Assembly (NCBI RefSeq): GCF_963678635.1
Contig: NC_087064.1
Coordinates: 2,141,688-2,201,687 of the forward strand
Length of the DNA stretch: 60,000 nucleotides
Direction: 5' to 3'
DNA from: Symsagittifera roscoffensis
Lineage: Eukaryota; Xenacoelomorpha; Acoela; Convolutidae
Shown: positions 57,084 through 60,000 of the stretch, piece after piece
How positions within the stretch are numbered: position 1 is the stretch's first letter
Layout of the letters: each line of letters starts with the position of its first letter
The notes under the pieces: generated by a model
The model's input: the letters and a program-made list of their open reading frames with translations, nothing else
Told to the model about the DNA's origin: nothing
Databases searched by the model: none
Translations under genes and position numbers: made by a program

Positions 57084-58446
57084 CTCACTGCAGAATATAA
57101 ATGACATCATACTACATCACTATAGCCTTCCAAATTCTTTCATTATTCTGCACTTCCGAAAACATTTGTTCTGACTTCCAATGTCAATGCCCTGATTTAA
57201 AACTTTTTCTCCTAGGTTTTAAAGGGTGTTAGTTTGCAGGACAATCCTACCAACCAACAAGCTAAAATTGTCATACAATGCTTCTTCCCTTTGGCAATTT
57301 TAGTTGTTATTGGTCCTGAATGTTAAAACTGAGGAACTCTGTGGTTAGAAAGAACAATGAAACAATCTCCCTCTTCAAGAGATTACCCAAGCCTTTCATG
57401 TCACCACAAAGTGATCAGTTGTCCTAGTTGATTAAAAACAATCATGCAGCTAGAATATTTGAATATACTCTTCACTCAAGCCTCTCTAAATAAATAGTAA
57501 GTGTCTCTAAAGCCACTAACTAAAATCATATTGCAAATTCATAAATGCAAAAAACTCTATAATCTTCAAAACTCAACTAATAGTTTTCTTTTCAGTTTCA
57601 ATTGCAAACTTAGTTGCTTTGTTTCTAATTTGAGTTTTTTGTCACATACAAAACAATTCTGAGTTTTAACATCTTCCCTTTCGTCGCTTCCTTGTTTCCT
57701 CTTTTTTTTTGTCGTTTGGAAGTTCTAAAACTTCTAAATTCTTCTAAATTTCTTTCTTTTCGCATCTTGTTTTCCGGCCATTTGTCAATGCTCCATCTCC
57801 TCCTCCTGCGACATTGACTCTGCACTTTCAGTTTCTGCATCTTGCAACACATCGGTAGCTATTCTGACGCTGTTGGAAGCAGTCCCCCAACACTTTTGCT
57901 CTTCTACCCTTTGCTTACAACAAGGTAGAGGATCAACGTTAGATTCCCTGTTTCGGCAGAAGCTGTTAGGGAGGCACAACGTCACGTTTCTCTCCAAGTC
58001 TTCCTTCAACATCTCTTCTTTTTCCCTTCCATCACATTCACTTGTCCTAGGAGTTCTCTTCACTGCGGTGGTTACTGTATTCCGATGAGTTACAAAAGCT
58101 CGCTTAAAAGCTCCTGCTCCAATGTCCAGCTGATACGCACTGTACACTCTGCTGTGCTTCGACATATGTTTCTTAGCATATTCGTATAACCATGCAGTCA
58201 TGTTGGCTCTACACCATAGCATCAGTCGTCTTCTGGCCCATATCTTTTTCACTTCCATCGGAATATTCAAGATTTTGCACATTGTCTCAAAAAAATCTAA
58301 ATCTTTTAGACAATCCAAATCCTGTAATCGTTCTTTCGTCTGCGCCTCCTGTCTATTATTCTCTTTTACATGGTATCACATCGTATCGCCATCATAACTC
58401 TTACTATCACTATCGTTATGGGCTGTGATGAATCTGGTAAACCCAT
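57084..58446 (-). pseudogene. Left tandem copy of unrecognised gene family, frameshifted
   Basis: It is closely related to 58447-59643. On the minus strand 58318-57785 is open for 177 codons and includes ETMCKILNIPMEVKKIW, MTAWLYEYAKKHMSKH and NVTLCLPNSFCRNRES, but no ATG opens it. Near 58370 a single-base loss relative to the right copy breaks the upstream frame. After DPLPCC it keeps about 170 nt (with a QDAETESAES acidic stretch) that the right copy lacks. It is probably a decayed duplicate. Confidence 0.65.
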
Positions 58447-59643
58447 GGACTCACTGCAGAATATAAATGGCATCATACTACACTATTATAGCCTTCCAAA
58501 TTCTTTCACCAATCTGCACTTTCGAGGATATACTTAAGATAAAACATCTTTTTAGATTTCCAATGTCTAGGTCCCGACTTAGAACTTTTTCTCCTAGATT
58601 TAAAAAGTGTAGGAACGCAGGACAGTCCTGCCAACCCCCAAACTGAAACTATCCTACTATGCTTCTTCCCTTGGGAAATTTAGTTGTTACTGGCCCTGAA
58701 TATTAAAATTAAGGAACTCTGTGGTTAGAAAGATCAATGAAAAAATCTTCCTCTTCAAGAGATTATCCAAGCCTCTCATGTCACTACAAAGTGATCAGTC
58801 GTCCTAGTTGATCAAAAACAATCATGCAGGCTGGAATATTTCAATATTTCTTCCACTCAAGCTTCTCTAAATAAATAGTAAGTGTCTCTAAAGCCACCAA
58901 CTAAAATCATCAAGCCAATTTTTTAAATGCAACAAACTCTTTAATGCTCAAAACTCAACTAAATCTTTTCTTTCAGTTTCAATTACAACTTGGTTGCTTA
59001 GTTCCTCACTTGAGTATTTTGTCACACATTATAAAACAATTCTGAGTTTTAACTTCTTCTTTTTCGTCACTTCTTTGTTTCTTCTTTTTTTTGTCGTTTA
59101 GAAGTTTACAACAAGGTAGGGGGTCAACGTTAGATTCTCTGTTCCTGCAGAAGCTGTTGTGGAGACACAACGTCACGTTTCTCTGCATATCTTCCTTAAA
59201 CATCTCTTCTTTCTCCCTTCCATCACGTTCACTCATCCTGGAGATTCTCTTCACGGCGGTGGTCACTGCATTCCGATGAGTTACAAAAGCTCGCTTGAAA
59301 GCTCCTGCTCCAATGTCCAGCTGATACGTACTGTACACTCTGCCGTGCTTCGACATATGCTTCTTGGCATATTCGTACAACCATGCAGTCATGTTGGCTC
59401 TAAACCATGGCATCAGTCGTCTTCTTGTCCATATCTTTTTCACTTCCATCGGAATGTTCAGAATCTTGCACATTGTCTCAAAAAGATCTAAATCTGTTAG
59501 ACAGTTCAATTCCTGCAATTGCTCTATCGTTTGTGCCTCCTGTCTATTGTTTTCCTTCACATGAGCTTCCAGCCATCGTATCGCCATCATAACTCCCACT
59601 ATCACTATCGTTATGGGCCGTGATGAGTCTGGTAAACCCATGG
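58447..59643 (-). repeat. Right tandem copy of the 57.1-58.4 kb unit
   Basis: It starts 'ggactcactgcagaatataaat' like 57084 and follows it to the shared 'gtaaacccatgga'. The duplication junction is at that string (58446 and 59643). Divergence is moderate, with one deletion of about 170 nt. Confidence 0.9.
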
Positions 59644-59803
59644 AGGGCAGCTCTCCACACTCCCAGATCAACACCAGATTACTACGCCCGGGGTACCACC
59701 ATGTTTGCAACAAACAATGGCAGGGAAACTCATCATGTGTTAACATGATGCTTCTCCAATTCCGCTTTCCCGAAGCTTCCAGTAGTGGTTCTACTTCCAT
59801 CAT
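59006..59803 (-). CDS. Unrecognised protein, 265 aa, possibly the 3' part of a longer gene
   Basis: It opens at the tandem ATG ATG (59803) and is intact to 59006. Order of features: EPLLEASGKRNW, a Cys/Trp-rich patch (CHCLLQTWWYPG), a hydrophobic stretch (ITIVIVGVMMAIRWL), then a helical charged region (QEAQTIEQLQEL). Next come ETMCKILNIPMEVKKIW and WLYEYAKKHMSKHGRVYS, a Cys cluster, and a Lys-rich end (DKKKKKQRSDEKEE). Upstream, after an in-frame TAG, the strand continues coding-like (KSYELLCKII, then SDFERQ) beyond the window. I recognise no family. It could be an exon of a larger gene or a transposon protein. Confidence 0.5.
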   Translation of the reverse strand: MMEVEPLLEASGKRNWRSIMLTHDEFPCHCLLQTWWYPGRSNLVLIWECGELPSMGLPDSSRPITIVIVGVMMAIRWLEAHVKENNRQEAQTIEQLQELNCLTDLDLFETMCKILNIPMEVKKIWTRRRLMPWFRANMTAWLYEYAKKHMSKHGRVYSTYQLDIGAGAFKRAFVTHRNAVTTAVKRISRMSERDGREKEEMFKEDMQRNVTLCLHNSFCRNRESNVDPLPCCKLLNDKKKKKQRSDEKEEVKTQNCFIMCDKILK

Positions 59804-59806
59804 CAC

Positions 59807-60000
59807 TCGGTGGACTTCATCATTCTTATCTACTGTGTTGTAATCCGTAACGGTTGATCCTCTCTATTTTTGTCTTTCAAAGTCACTGAAGTTCCCACTG
59901 ACGTATCCCATGAACTTTTTTCCCAGTATCGATTCTAACTCCTCCTTAGTTCTCTCTGGAACTGCCGAGATTATTTTGCACAATAACTCATAAGACTTTT
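59807..60000 (-). pseudogene. Continuation of the same minus-strand gene, partial
   Basis: From the window edge the strand reads KSYELLCKIISAVPERTKE, then LGKKFMGYVSGNFSDFERQ and a TAG at about 59862, then open again into the 59803 frame. The TAG is either a true break or lies in an unrecognised short intron. The part beyond 60000 is not visible. Confidence 0.4.

Overview
This window is nuclear DNA of an invertebrate animal. It is AT-rich, its genes are split by introns with GT/AG borders, its intergenic DNA is crowded with decayed transposable elements, and it holds two genes of metazoan type. One is a complete neurocalcin/hippocalcin-family calcium sensor. The other is a TIR-domain signalling protein. 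The phylum cannot be assigned from the sequence alone. A run of exactly 200 N (24244-24443) shows that it is a scaffolded draft assembly.

Layout. (1) 1-8.0 kb: a plus-strand gene whose three inferred exons join to an unusual TIR - RING-like - SAM - (TPR-like) protein. Its last exon runs straight into a fragment of a retroelement (from 6688), followed by a third copy of nearby intronic DNA (7041-8002). (2) 8.8-18.7 kb: a minus-strand cluster of broken retroelement reading frames. It has a Gag with a zinc-knuckle remnant, an Arg/Ser/Asn-rich tail, a retropepsin with its active site altered, transmembrane segments and several unrecognised frames, but no reverse transcriptase or integrase that I could find. 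(3) 19332-24243: a near-identical second copy of 1-4904, cut by the N gap inside the second TIR exon. (4) 24.4-38.4 kb: gene-poor DNA holding at least eight copies of a hAT-like non-autonomous element, several with 8-bp target duplications, copies of a ~47-bp dispersed motif, and two possible isolated exons. (5) 38.46-41.63 kb: the neurocalcin-like gene (three coding exons, 193 aa), directly preceded by an exactly 25-bp-periodic array of CACGTG E-boxes. (6) 41.6-52.2 kb: non-coding, including an old diverged duplication (44.1-47.4 versus 47.9-49.7 kb). (7) 52.6-53.2 kb: a broken non-LTR reverse transcriptase. (8) 53.4-57.0 kb: three tandem units carrying a covarying hairpin. (9) 57.1-60.0 kb: two tandem minus-strand copies of an unrecognised protein family. 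One is intact over 265 codons and the other is frameshifted.

The genes do not form an operon-like system. The window reads as two ordinary animal genes set in DNA reshaped by repeated local duplication and transposition. Most worth a second look are the TIR-RING-SAM gene and its compensated frameshift, the retroelement cluster in which one DNA segment is used in two reading frames, and the periodic E-box array.
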